Source of the DNA: Butyricicoccus sp.
Lineage (GTDB): Bacteria > Bacillota > Clostridia > Oscillospirales > Butyricicoccaceae
Direction of reading: 5' to 3'
DNA: 9,788 nucleotides
NCBI GenBank assembly: GCA_031293105.1
Contig: JAUMSA010000031.1
Location: 1 to 9,788 of the forward strand
How positions within the stretch are numbered: the first letter of the stretch is position 1; every line of letters starts with the position of its first letter. A program made the translations under genes and the position numbers. Shown one piece after another: positions 1 to 7,609 of this stretch. Under the pieces are notes generated by a model that saw nothing but the letters and a program-made list of their open reading frames with translations, had not been told where the DNA came from and did not search any database.

Positions 1-63
1 CAAGTCTGTCTGCGCGAAATTGACGGTATGGATGCCGTACTTATTTTAGAAGAAAAACCGTGA
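1..63 (+). CDS. C-terminal end of an unidentified protein (partial)
   Basis: Frame 1 is open from the window edge to a TGA at 61-63 and encodes a 20-residue tail ending in DAVLILEEKP. It lies 35 bases upstream of pyrF on the same strand with no strong terminator between them, so it is probably co-transcribed with the pyr genes. The tail has a helix-then-strand character that vaguely recalls the end of an ACT-type small-ligand domain, but 20 residues are too few to name a family. I do not recognise it as the end of any standard pyr gene product such as PyrB, PyrC, PyrD or PyrE. Being real coding sequence is inferred from the reading frame and operon-like spacing only. Confidence 0.5.
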   Translation, partial: QVCLREIDGMDAVLILEEKP

Positions 64-66
64 TGA

Positions 67-81
67 TTCGGCGCCGCCGAA
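67..81 (+). other. small GC-rich hairpin just upstream of the pyrF ribosome binding site
   Basis: Bases 67-72 (TTCGGC) pair perfectly with 76-81 (GCCGAA) around a 3-base loop. The stem sits between the stop of the preceding gene and the pyrF Shine-Dalgarno at 83-90. No T-tract follows, so it is not an intrinsic terminator. It could be an mRNA stabilising or processing element, or have no function. Confidence 0.35.
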
Positions 82-82
82 T

Positions 83-90
83 AGAAGGAG
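83..90 (+). promoter_or_regulatory. ribosome binding site that fixes the pyrF start
   Basis: AGAAGGAG lies 8 bases before the ATG at 99. Two upstream in-frame starts (GTG at 60, ATG at 63) lack such a site, and the GTG overlaps the preceding stop codon, so the ATG at 99 is preferred. Confidence 0.8.
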
Positions 91-98
91 CGAATGTT

Positions 99-1016
99 AT
101 GTCGATTCAAAAGCTGGTAGAAAACATCAAGGCAAAGGGCAACCCCACGGTTGCTGGCCTGGACGCCCGCCTGGAATACATCCCCGATTGTTTAACCGAT
201 GATATCTGCAAGGAATATGGCAACACCCTGGACGGTGCCGCCAATGCGATGCTTCGGTTTAATTTTGGCCTGATCGATGCACTTTATGACATCGTGCCCG
301 CCATCAAGCCGCAGGCCGCGTATTATGAGCTGCTCGGCCCTGCTGGCAGCCGCGTGCTGCGCTCCACCATCCGCTATGCCCAGGAAAAGGGCATGTATGT
401 CATTGCCGACATCAAGCGCAACGACATCGGCGCGACTGCTTCGGCCTATGCGGAAGCCTATCTGGGCCGCACGACCGTCTGGGGCGAAGAACTGCCGGTT
501 TATGACTGCGACTCGGCGACGGTCAACGCATACCTCGGCACCGACGGCATCGAACCCTTCCTCAAGGAATGCCGCGCGTATGAAAAGGGCATCTATGTGC
601 TCCTGAAGACCTCCAACCCGTCCCCGGGTGAGGTCCAGAACCGTGACATGGAAGGCAAGCCGCTCTTTGTTCGGGTCGCGGAAAAAATCCAGGCTTGGGG
701 CGAAGGGCTGGACACCCCGTGCGGTTACAATCAGGTCGGCGCGGTTGTGGGCGCGACCTATCCGGAAGAACAGAAGATCGTCCGCCAGCTGATTCCGAAA
801 TCCTACTTCCTCGTGCCCGGCTACGGCGCACAGGGCGCGACCGCTAAGGACATTGCCAATGCGTTCAACGACGACGGCCTGGGCGCCATCGTCAACTCCT
901 CGCGCGGCATCATGTGCGCTTGGAAAAAGACCGGCAACAATGGCCGCGATTATCAGGAAGCCGCGCGCGCGGAAGCCATTCGCATGCGCGATGATATCGT
1001 CAACGCGATCAAGTAA
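99..1016 (+). CDS. pyrF: orotidine 5'-phosphate decarboxylase, type 2 family
   Basis: This cytoplasmic enzyme decarboxylates OMP to UMP, the last step of de novo pyrimidine synthesis. The 305-residue product fits the longer subfamily 2 form (roughly 270-310 residues) rather than the ~230-residue classical form. The active-site block VIADIKRNDIG at residues 101-111 carries the Asp-x-Lys...Asp charge network (D104, K106, D109). A conserved Lys lies in AIKPQ at 70, and the C-terminal phosphate-binding region includes VPGYGAQG (239-246) and IVNSSRGI (264-271). The TIM barrel appears complete and free of frameshifts. The ATG at 99 is chosen because of its AGAAGGAG site. The stop is 18 bases before carA, so the genes share an operon. 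No PyrR-type attenuator is visible here; any such control would lie upstream of the window. Family assignment is near certain, the operon inference strong. Confidence 0.96.
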   Translation: MSIQKLVENIKAKGNPTVAGLDARLEYIPDCLTDDICKEYGNTLDGAANAMLRFNFGLIDALYDIVPAIKPQAAYYELLGPAGSRVLRSTIRYAQEKGMYVIADIKRNDIGATASAYAEAYLGRTTVWGEELPVYDCDSATVNAYLGTDGIEPFLKECRAYEKGIYVLLKTSNPSPGEVQNRDMEGKPLFVRVAEKIQAWGEGLDTPCGYNQVGAVVGATYPEEQKIVRQLIPKSYFLVPGYGAQGATAKDIANAFNDDGLGAIVNSSRGIMCAWKKTGNNGRDYQEAARAEAIRMRDDIVNAIK

Positions 1017-1034
1017 ACATAAAGGAGCCCGATT

Positions 1035-2141
1035 ATGAAAAAAGCATTTTTACTCCTCGCCGACGGCACGCTCTTTGAGGGTACGGCCTGCGGCTACGAA
1101 GGCCAATCCACCGGCGAGGTCGTTTTCAACACCGGTATGGCCGGTTATCAGGAAGTGCTGACCGACCCGTCCTACTACGGCCAGATCGTTACCATGACCT
1201 ATCCCCTGATCGGCAACTATGGCATCAACTTTGAAGATTACGAATCGCACAAGAGCTGGGTTTCTGGCTTCATCATGCGCGAAATCTGTGAATATCCGTC
1301 CAACTGGCGCTGCCGCCACACGCTCGACCACTATCTCAAGAGCCAGAAGGTCATCGGTCTGCAGGGCATCGATACCCGCCGTCTGACCCGCATCCTGCGC
1401 AATTCGGGCGTTATGAACGGCATCATCTACACCGAAGGCTACGAGCCGGACGCGGCTGCGATCGAGGCCATGAAGGCCTATGTCGTCCGCGACGCGGTCA
1501 AGACGGTGACCAGTTCCCAGGAATCCATCTGCAAAGCCGAAGGCGAAACCAAGTACCACATTGCCCTGCTGGACTTTGGTGTGAAATACAACATCGAGCG
1601 CGAACTCCAGTCGCGCGGCTGCGAAGTGACCGTCCTGCCCGGCGATACCGAGCCGGAAACCATCCTCGCGGGTCACTATGACGGTATCATGCTGACCAAC
1701 GGCCCCGGCGACCCGGCTGAAAACGTGCAGATCGTCGAAAACCTCAAGGTGCTGCTGCAAAGTAACATCCCGATGTTCGGCATCTGCCTGGGCCATCAGC
1801 TCATGGCGCTGGCCATTGGCGCCAAGACGCACAAGATGCGCTTTGGTCACCGCGGCGTCAACCATCCGGTCAAGGACCTTGACCAGGACCGCACCTACAT
1901 CACCAGCCAGAACCATGGCTATGCGGTCGTTGGCGAAAGCGTGGACCCGTCCATTGCGCGCGTGCGCTATGTCAACCTCAACGACGGTTCGGTCGAAGGC
2001 ATTGAGCACATCGGCCGTCCGGTATTTACCGTGCAGTTCCACCCCGAAGTCTGCCCGGGCCCCATGGACACCTCGTTCCTGTTTGACCGTTTTTTTAGCA
2101 ACATTTACCAAGCGAAGGGAGACGCAGCCAAATGCCTTTAA
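1035..2141 (+). CDS. carA: carbamoyl phosphate synthetase small (glutaminase) subunit
   Basis: CarA hydrolyses glutamine and channels ammonia to CarB, which makes carbamoyl phosphate for pyrimidine and arginine synthesis. The product has 368 residues, the normal bacterial size. The N-terminal CPSase small-chain domain (about 1-150) includes FNTGMAGYQEVLTDPSYYGQ at 31-50. The class I glutamine amidotransferase domain (about 174-360) has the nucleophile C251 in MFGICLGHQ and the catalytic H336 and E338 in VQFHPEV. The oxyanion-loop element TNGPGDP is at 221-227. The catalytic triad is therefore intact. AAAGGAG at 1021-1027, 7 bases before the ATG, supports the start. The end overlaps carB by 10 bases in another frame, indicating coupled translation of two subunits of one complex. 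A long open frame on the opposite strand is a codon-bias shadow. Confidence 0.98.
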   Translation: MKKAFLLLADGTLFEGTACGYEGQSTGEVVFNTGMAGYQEVLTDPSYYGQIVTMTYPLIGNYGINFEDYESHKSWVSGFIMREICEYPSNWRCRHTLDHYLKSQKVIGLQGIDTRRLTRILRNSGVMNGIIYTEGYEPDAAAIEAMKAYVVRDAVKTVTSSQESICKAEGETKYHIALLDFGVKYNIERELQSRGCEVTVLPGDTEPETILAGHYDGIMLTNGPGDPAENVQIVENLKVLLQSNIPMFGICLGHQLMALAIGAKTHKMRFGHRGVNHPVKDLDQDRTYITSQNHGYAVVGESVDPSIARVRYVNLNDGSVEGIEHIGRPVFTVQFHPEVCPGPMDTSFLFDRFFSNIYQAKGDAAKCL

Positions 2142-5100
2142 GAAGTGATATTAAGAAAGTAATGGTGCTGGGTTCCGGCCCCATCGTCATTGGCCAGGCG
2201 GCCGAATTTGACTACGCGGGCACCCAGGCCTGCCGCGCCCTGCGCGAAGAAGGATTGGAAGTCGTGCTGGTCAACTCCAATCCGGCGACCATCATGACCG
2301 ACAAGGCCATGGCCGACAAGGTCTACATCGAGCCCATGACCGTGGCTGCCGTCAAGGAGATCATCAAGAAAGAGCGTCCGGACTCCCTGCTGCCCAACCT
2401 AGGCGGCCAGACCGGCCTGAACCTGGCCATGGAGCTGTGTGAGGAAGGCTTCCTCGAAGAGATGGGCGTCAAGCTCCTGGGCGCCAACCCGACCACCATC
2501 GCCAAGGCCGAAGACCGCCAGATGTTCAAGGATACCATGGAAAAGATCGGCGAGCCGATCATCGCGTCCAAGGTCGTGCACACGGTCGAAGATGCGGTGG
2601 CGTTCACCGAAGAAATCGGCCTGCCGGTCATCATCCGTCCGGCGTACACGCTCGGCGGTACGGGCGGCGGCATCGCCTACACCTGGGACGAGCTGCGCGA
2701 AATCGCCGCATCCGGCATCATGCACTCCCGCGTCGATGAAATTCTGGTCGAAAAGAACATTGCCGGCTGGAAAGAGATCGAATATGAGGTCATGCGCGAC
2801 CACAAGGGCAACGCCATCACCATCTGTAACATGGAAAACGTGGACCCGGTCGGCGTGCACACCGGCGACTCGGTCGTTGTTGCGCCCAGCCAGACGCTGT
2901 GCGACAAGGAATATCAAATGCTGCGCACCTCGGCGCTCAAGATCATCACCGAGCTGGGTATCGAAGGCGGCTGTAACGTGCAGTTTGCCCTGCATCCGAC
3001 CTCGTTTGAATATGCGGTCATCGAAGTAAACCCGCGTGTATCGCGTTCGTCCGCCCTGGCATCCAAGGCAACCGGTTATCCGATTGCCAAGGTAACGGCA
3101 AAGATCGCGGTCGGCTATGGTCTGGACGAGATCACCAACGCGGTTACCGGCAAGACCAAGGCCTGCTTTGAGCCGACCATTGACTATATTGTGGCCAAGT
3201 TCCCGCGCTGGCCATTCGATAAGTTCGTCTATGCGGACAACACCCTGGGCACCCAGATGAAGGCCACCGGCGAAGTCATGGCTATTGCGCCCTCGTTTGA
3301 GCAGGCCATGATGAAGGCCGTCCGCGGCGCGGAGATCAAGCTAGATTCGCTCGTCATGCCGCGCCTTCAGAAGTGGAGCGACGACGAAATCCGCGCCGGT
3401 GTACACCGCACCGATGACCAGCGTCTGTTTGTCATCTGCGAAGCCTTCCGCCGTGGCCTGATGACCATTGAGGAAGTGTTCGACATCACCAAGATCGATA
3501 CCTGGTTCCTGCATGGCTTCATGAACATCGTGAACATGGAAAAGGAACTGGCGTCCTGCGGCGAACTGACGGCTGACCTCTATCTGCGCGCCAAGAAGAT
3601 GGGCTTCCTGGACAAGACCATCGAGCAGATGAGCGGCAAGCAGATCGGCGAATTCAAGCGTCTGCCGGTTTATAAGACGGTTGACACCTGTGCGGCCGAA
3701 TTTGACGCGGAAACCCCCTACTACTACTCGACCTTTGACGATGAAAACGAAGTCAAGCCGTCGGATGGCAAGAAGAAGGTTCTGGTTCTGGGTTCGGGCC
3801 CGATTCGTATCGGCCAGGGCATTGAGTTCGACTACTGCGCGGTACACTCGGTTTGGGCGCTCAAGGAACTGGGCTGTGAAACGGTCATCATCAACAACAA
3901 CCCGGAAACCGTATCCACCGACTTTGACACGGCCGACCGCCTGTATTTTGAGCCGCTCACCCCGGAAGATGTGACCGGCGTGGTCAACGCCGAAAAGCCG
4001 GATGCGGCCATCGTGCAGTTTGGCGGCCAGACGGCCATCAACCTGGCGCAGCACATCGAAAAGCTGGGCGTTCCGATTCTGGGCACCCCGGCATGGTCCA
4101 TTGATGCGGCCGAAGACCGCGAGAAGTTTGACGTCATTCTGGAGAAGTGCGGTATTCCGCGTCCGAAGGGCGATACGGTCATGACCGAAGAAGAAGCCGT
4201 TGCGGTTGCCGACCGTCTGGGCTATCCGGTTCTGGTACGTCCCTCCTACGTGCTGGGCGGCCAGGGCATGGAAATTGCCTTCTCGGAAGAAGATATCCGC
4301 GAATATATGCAGGTCATCACCCGCAATAAGGTGGAAAACCCGGTACTCGTCGATAAGTACATGATGGGCCGCGAAATCGAAGTCGATGCCATCTGCGACG
4401 GCGACGACATCCTCATCCCGGGCATCATGGAGCACTTTGAACGTGCGGGCGTCCACTCGGGCGACTCGATCTCCATCTATCCGTCCATCAACATCGAGCA
4501 GAAGCACAAGGACACCATCATCCGTTACACCGAAGCACTGGCCAAGAATCTGGCGGTACTCGGTCTGGTCAACATCCAGTTTGTGCTGTACAATGACGAG
4601 GTTTATGTCATTGAGGTCAATCCGCGTTCGTCGCGTACGGTGCCGTATATCTCCAAGGTGACCGGTGTGCCGATGGTCGATCTGGCTACCCGCTGCATGT
4701 TCGGCGAAAAGCTGAAGGACATGGGCTACGGTACGGGTCTGTATCCGGAAAGCGACCACTATGCGGTCAAGGTTCCGGTCTTCTCCTTCCAGAAGCTGCG
4801 TGACCTGGATACCCAGCTTGGGCCGGAAATGAAGTCCACTGGTGAGGTTCTGGGCGTATCGACCACCTTCAAGGAAGCCCTGTTCAAGGGTCTGATCGGC
4901 GCTGGTTACGAAATGCGCAAGAAGAAGGGCGCAGTTGTCATCTCGGTGCGTCCGGCCGACAAGCAGGAGGCCGTTTCCATCGGCAGCCGCTTTGAAGCGC
5001 TCGGCTATGAGCTCTATGCAACCAGCGGCACGGCCAACACCTTAAACCGTCACATGGTTGCGACCAACGTGGTTTACAACGCCTTTGAGCCGGATAAGCA

Positions 5101-5329
5101 CCCGAATATTCTGGATATGATTCAGAATGGCGAAGTGGATTATGTCATCTCCACGTCGGCCAAGGGCCGCCATCCGGAGCTGGCGAGTGTAAAGATTCGC
5201 CGCGCAGCGGTAGAACATGCTATCCCCTGCCTGACGGCAATCGATACGGCCAATGCCCTGCTGAGCTGTCTGGAAGCCAACATGAAGATTGAAAACTGTG
5301 AAATGATCGATATTAACTCGATTCGATAA
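2132..5329 (+). CDS. carB: carbamoyl phosphate synthetase large (synthetase) subunit
   Basis: CarB uses two ATP, bicarbonate and ammonia from CarA to make carbamoyl phosphate. At 1065 residues it is close to the 1073 of E. coli. Two homologous halves are visible: the first begins with VMVLGSGPIVIGQAAEFDYAG near residue 10 and the second with VLVLGSGPIRIGQGIEFDY near 548. Each has an ATP-grasp domain whose metal/nucleotide triad is conserved: E298, N300 and R302 in IEVNPR, and E828, N830 and R832 in the second copy. The C-terminal MGS-like allosteric domain starts near 930 (GAVVISVRP) and is complete, so feedback by UMP and activation by ornithine or PRPP is plausible from family knowledge but not readable from sequence. 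A weak GAAGGGA site lies at 2114-2120, within carA. The stop TAA is inside a 16-bp tandem duplication and is followed by a strong terminator, so carB is the last gene of the operon. Confidence 0.98.
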   Translation: MPLRSDIKKVMVLGSGPIVIGQAAEFDYAGTQACRALREEGLEVVLVNSNPATIMTDKAMADKVYIEPMTVAAVKEIIKKERPDSLLPNLGGQTGLNLAMELCEEGFLEEMGVKLLGANPTTIAKAEDRQMFKDTMEKIGEPIIASKVVHTVEDAVAFTEEIGLPVIIRPAYTLGGTGGGIAYTWDELREIAASGIMHSRVDEILVEKNIAGWKEIEYEVMRDHKGNAITICNMENVDPVGVHTGDSVVVAPSQTLCDKEYQMLRTSALKIITELGIEGGCNVQFALHPTSFEYAVIEVNPRVSRSSALASKATGYPIAKVTAKIAVGYGLDEITNAVTGKTKACFEPTIDYIVAKFPRWPFDKFVYADNTLGTQMKATGEVMAIAPSFEQAMMKAVRGAEIKLDSLVMPRLQKWSDDEIRAGVHRTDDQRLFVICEAFRRGLMTIEEVFDITKIDTWFLHGFMNIVNMEKELASCGELTADLYLRAKKMGFLDKTIEQMSGKQIGEFKRLPVYKTVDTCAAEFDAETPYYYSTFDDENEVKPSDGKKKVLVLGSGPIRIGQGIEFDYCAVHSVWALKELGCETVIINNNPETVSTDFDTADRLYFEPLTPEDVTGVVNAEKPDAAIVQFGGQTAINLAQHIEKLGVPILGTPAWSIDAAEDREKFDVILEKCGIPRPKGDTVMTEEEAVAVADRLGYPVLVRPSYVLGGQGMEIAFSEEDIREYMQVITRNKVENPVLVDKYMMGREIEVDAICDGDDILIPGIMEHFERAGVHSGDSISIYPSINIEQKHKDTIIRYTEALAKNLAVLGLVNIQFVLYNDEVYVIEVNPRSSRTVPYISKVTGVPMVDLATRCMFGEKLKDMGYGTGLYPESDHYAVKVPVFSFQKLRDLDTQLGPEMKSTGEVLGVSTTFKEALFKGLIGAGYEMRKKKGAVVISVRPADKQEAVSIGSRFEALGYELYATSGTANTLNRHMVATNVVYNAFEPDKHPNILDMIQNGEVDYVISTSAKGRHPELASVKIRRAAVEHAIPCLTAIDTANALLSCLEANMKIENCEMIDINSIR

Positions 5330-5353
5330 ACAAAAAGTTCGATAAACAAAAAG
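5322..5353. repeat. perfect 16-bp tandem duplication spanning the carB stop codon
   Basis: Bases 5322-5337 (TTCGATAAACAAAAAG) are repeated without mismatch at 5338-5353. The first copy contains the carB stop TAA (5327-5329). The second copy supplies the A-rich left foot of the terminator stem. A one-step slippage or duplication event is the simplest origin. Confidence 0.9.
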
Positions 5354-5383
5354 AAGGTAGGCGCCATGCCTACCTTCTTTTTT
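5348..5383. terminator. bidirectional intrinsic terminator between carB and the convergent lacI-type gene
   Basis: A 12-bp core stem pairs 5351-5362 (AAGAAGGTAGGC) with 5368-5379 around the 5-base loop GCCAT. It extends to 15 bp using flanking A/T pairs (5348-5350 with 5380-5382). The right side runs into a T-tract ending at 5383, suited to stopping carB transcripts. The left side is A-rich (AAACAAAAAG), giving a U-tract on the - strand suited to stopping the regulator transcript that ends at 5418. It therefore probably serves both convergent units. Confidence 0.93.
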
Positions 5384-5417
5384 CGTTCTGTAAAATCGCT
5401 GCATGGCATTTTGAGTG

Positions 5418-6449
5418 TCAATCCAAGCATTCCCGCACCAAAATTTCACTGGGCGTGTAGATCTGCCCTTCGGGCCGGATATCCTGCATGCAGTAATCCA
5501 CCAGCACACGCACCGGCCGCTCGCCCTGCCGCACCGTATTGCTGTTGATCGTACAGGTGACAATTCCCTCCCGCAGCAGGTCTAAAATCTCCGGATAGTC
5601 CTCAAAACAGACCACTTTGACCTTTCCACCCAGCCCGGCCTGCCGGATGGCGCGACCCACCTCGCCAACCCCGCCGCCGACGATGTAGATGCCATCCAAA
5701 TCCGGTTTCCGATGCAGCAAATCCAGGGTCATGTGATAAGTTTTGGAGGGATTTTCAAAGCTGGGCAGCGTTTCGGCCACTTCGATGTGCGGAAAGTGCG
5801 CATGCAGATAATCCAGAAACGACCGTTCCCGGACATACAGAAAATACGTGCCCGCGCGCAGGGCCGATGTGCTGGTGATGACCGCGATTTTTCCAGCGCC
5901 GCCTAAAAACTCGCCGAGCATCCGCCCCGCGACCCGGCCAGCCTTGGCCGCATTTTCGCCGACATAACATAGCCGTCCGGCGTCTTCCAAATCGGTGTTG
6001 GTGCACACGACCGGAATTCCATGTTCCGACGCGCGACAGACCGCCTGCCGTACAGGCTCGGCCGACAGGGGGCTTAAAATGATGCCGTCCACCTTGTGTT
6101 CGATGGACGCCTGAATCTGGGCGACCTGGGTATCCACATCGCCAAAGGCGCTGCTCGAAAAGGATACCTCCACCGGATACATATGCATCGTTTCCACCGC
6201 CTGCCGAATGCCCCGTTCGATAAAAGGCCGAGCATCGACATCCAACAAAATCGCAGATAACCGGATGGAAGCCGCCTGCTTTTGCAGCGCACGGCCCGCC
6301 AGATTGGGCCGGTAGCCGGTCTGGTCGAGCACCTGCTGCACCCGCTGCCTCACTTCTTCGCTGACGCCCGGCCGCTTGTGCAGCACTTTGTCCACCGTCG
6401 AACGATGCACGCCCGCCATGGCCGCGATTTCTTTGAGTGTCACTCCCAT
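5418..6449 (-). CDS. LacI-family transcriptional regulator, ligand unknown
   Basis: This is a cytoplasmic, DNA-binding, ligand-responsive regulator of 343 residues, the usual LacI-family length. Residues 3-22 form the helix-turn-helix (VTLKEIAAMAGVHRSTVDKV), followed by the hinge-helix region near 48-58 (PNLAGRALQKQ). The rest is a periplasmic-binding-protein-like ligand and dimerisation domain: DGIILSP near 119-126, VVCTNTD near 146-152 and IYIVGGGVGEVG near 256-267. This type of core usually binds a sugar or sugar-like ligand. The helix contains STVDKVLHKRPGVS in place of the commoner TVSRVLN, a variant I associate with a Firmicutes subgroup. An AGGAGG site lies 9 bases before the ATG at 6449, and a dedicated promoter is upstream. 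It is convergent with carB and downstream of the thi operon, so neither neighbour is an obvious target. No sugar-use genes are in the window, so the regulon is unknown; autoregulation is possible. Confidence 0.93.
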   Translation of the reverse strand: MGVTLKEIAAMAGVHRSTVDKVLHKRPGVSEEVRQRVQQVLDQTGYRPNLAGRALQKQAASIRLSAILLDVDARPFIERGIRQAVETMHMYPVEVSFSSSAFGDVDTQVAQIQASIEHKVDGIILSPLSAEPVRQAVCRASEHGIPVVCTNTDLEDAGRLCYVGENAAKAGRVAGRMLGEFLGGAGKIAVITSTSALRAGTYFLYVRERSFLDYLHAHFPHIEVAETLPSFENPSKTYHMTLDLLHRKPDLDGIYIVGGGVGEVGRAIRQAGLGGKVKVVCFEDYPEILDLLREGIVTCTINSNTVRQGERPVRVLVDYCMQDIRPEGQIYTPSEILVRECLD

Positions 6450-6478
6450 CCGCTTGTTCCTCCTGTTTTTATGTTTCT

Positions 6479-6507
6479 ATCTTACTAGACCGATACTTTC
6501 CTGTCAA
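6479..6507 (-). promoter_or_regulatory. sigma-70/sigma-A type promoter for the LacI-family gene
   Basis: On the - strand a perfect -35 box TTGACA (6507-6502) is followed by a 17-base spacer and a -10 box TAAGAT (6484-6479, 4 of 6 matches to TATAAT). The start codon at 6449 lies about 30 bases beyond the -10 box, leaving room for the AGGAGG site. I saw no convincing palindromic operator in the spacer or just downstream. Confidence 0.82.
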
Positions 6508-6516
6508 CCCAATGGG

Positions 6517-6545
6517 AAAGCCCTCTGCGTCGTGGCAGAGGGCTT
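6517..6545 (-). terminator. probable terminator of the thi operon
   Basis: Bases 6518-6528 (AAGCCCTCTGC) pair perfectly over 11 bp with 6535-6545 around a 6-base loop. The hairpin begins 21 bases after the thiY stop. On the - strand the stem ends CTTT and then reads CCC, so the U-tract is short. It should terminate or attenuate thi transcription, but some read-through into the regulator gene is possible. Confidence 0.68.
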
Positions 6546-6566
6546 CTTTGCTATTCAAAAAATGAA

Positions 6567-7583
6567 TTAGAATGCAATATTCGCCATCACTTCGGATACG
6601 TCCGGCTTTTCCGAGATCAAACCTTCGTCATACATCCAGTCGATGTTTTCCTGCCAGCATTCCTCCGACTGGCTGAGGAACGATGCGGTATCGGTTTCCA
6701 TCAGCGGGAGCAGCGTTTCGGTGGACTTCTTCTCGACGTCCGGGTCCAGGGCAAAGTTGGCTTCGTCCTGATTGTCCAGCAGCACCTGGAGGGTTTCATC
6801 CGGCTTGTTCTTGAAGTCTTCGAAGCCCTTCTTGCAGGCGCGCAGGAAAGCTGCAATGACATCAGGTTCGTTCTCAATCATGTCATCGTTTGCCACAAAC
6901 ACGCCTTCGTAATACTGCGGCACGCCGAAATCATCCGGGAAGAAGTAATTGACTTCAAAGCCTTCCTTCTCCATCTGCGGAACTTCGTGATTGACCAGGC
7001 AGCCAATCGTCGCGTCCACATTGCCGGTGGTCATGGAGCTCATCAGGTCAAAACCGACATCGATCATGGTGACATCAGACGGGTCAGCCCCACTCGACTT
7101 CATGATGCTGTGAATCAGCGCTTCCGACAGTTCGGTGCCCGCATAACCGACCGTCTTGCCGACCAGATCAGCAGGCTTGGTGATGTTCTTTTCCTTGAGC
7201 GACAGGACGATGTTCAGCGGCGCCTGCACGACAGCGGCGACCGACTTGACCGGTACATCCTGTTCCACGCGCGCCTGGATGACGTCCTGCTGGTAATACA
7301 GGCCAATGTCCGCCTTGCCCGCGGCTACCATGCTGAGCGCATCGTTGGTGCCTGCCGGAGACTGGATGTTAACCGTCAGTCCCTCATCGGCAAAATAACC
7401 GGCCTCCTGCGCCTGATACAGGAAGGTGTGCAGCGCATTCGGATACCAGTCGAGCACCACGGTCAGCTCGCGCAGGTCGCTGTCTTTTGTATCCGAGCCC
7501 GACTGGGCCGCCGAATTATTCGCACCGCAGCCGGTGAGCAGCAGCGCGCCCGCTGCCAGCAAGGCAAAAACTCTCTTTTTCAT
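6567..7583 (-). CDS. thiY: ABC transporter substrate-binding lipoprotein, NMT1/THI5-like (thiamine-pyrimidine binding)
   Basis: This is the extracellular, lipid-anchored binding protein of a thiamine-precursor importer. The 338-residue product has a lipoprotein signal: charged MKKR, a hydrophobic stretch, then the lipobox LTGC with the lipidated cysteine at 19. A low-complexity linker (20-38) follows, then an NMT1/THI5-like domain from about 40. The block VVLDWYPNALHTFLYQAQEAGYF (42-64) is the typical opening of ThiY/THI5-like pyrimidine binders. PAGTNDALSMVAAGKADIGL (76-95) and KTVGYAGTEL (143-152) are also family-like. The start at 7583 is supported by AAGGAG 7 bases upstream; a longer open frame reaching 7781 runs into the permease gene and is rejected. 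The gene begins 26 bases after thiX and is last in the operon. The TenA neighbour points to formylaminopyrimidine or HMP as ligand. Taurine/sulfonate or nitrate binding proteins share the fold but fit the context less well. Confidence 0.88.
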   Translation of the reverse strand: MKKRVFALLAAGALLLTGCGANNSAAQSGSDTKDSDLRELTVVLDWYPNALHTFLYQAQEAGYFADEGLTVNIQSPAGTNDALSMVAAGKADIGLYYQQDVIQARVEQDVPVKSVAAVVQAPLNIVLSLKEKNITKPADLVGKTVGYAGTELSEALIHSIMKSSGADPSDVTMIDVGFDLMSSMTTGNVDATIGCLVNHEVPQMEKEGFEVNYFFPDDFGVPQYYEGVFVANDDMIENEPDVIAAFLRACKKGFEDFKNKPDETLQVLLDNQDEANFALDPDVEKKSTETLLPLMETDTASFLSQSEECWQENIDWMYDEGLISEKPDVSEVMANIAF

Positions 7584-7609
7584 GTTGATACTCCTTGATG
7601 TAGATTTGT

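Noticed and set aside
1050..2111. Long (353-codon) open frame on the - strand opposite carA
   Set aside because: It lies wholly inside carA, whose catalytic residues are all conserved. Its composition is a repetitive mix of V, D, H, A and G typical of a reversed GC-biased gene, and it lacks a recognisable domain or ribosome binding site.
3341..4759. Long (472-codon) open frame on the - strand opposite carB
   Set aside because: It is the codon-bias shadow of carB, with no recognised motif. carB reads continuously through the region with both ATP-grasp halves intact.
2132..5329. Internal duplication in carB as a recent repeat
   Set aside because: The two similar halves are the ancient duplication shared by all CarB proteins, not a new event.
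5330..5417. Small gene or RNA in the carB-regulator gap
   Set aside because: The gap is fully explained by the duplication and terminator; the short open frames here cross the hairpin and lack ribosome binding sites.
5042..5563. Open frame on the - strand covering the carB end and the regulator end
   Set aside because: It spans the bidirectional terminator and runs out of frame with the regulator gene and antisense to carB; no domain is visible.
6450..6520. Palindromic operator for LacI autoregulation
   Set aside because: Only short, poorly matched inverted pieces such as TATC...GATA were seen near the promoter, not a convincing LacI-type palindrome.
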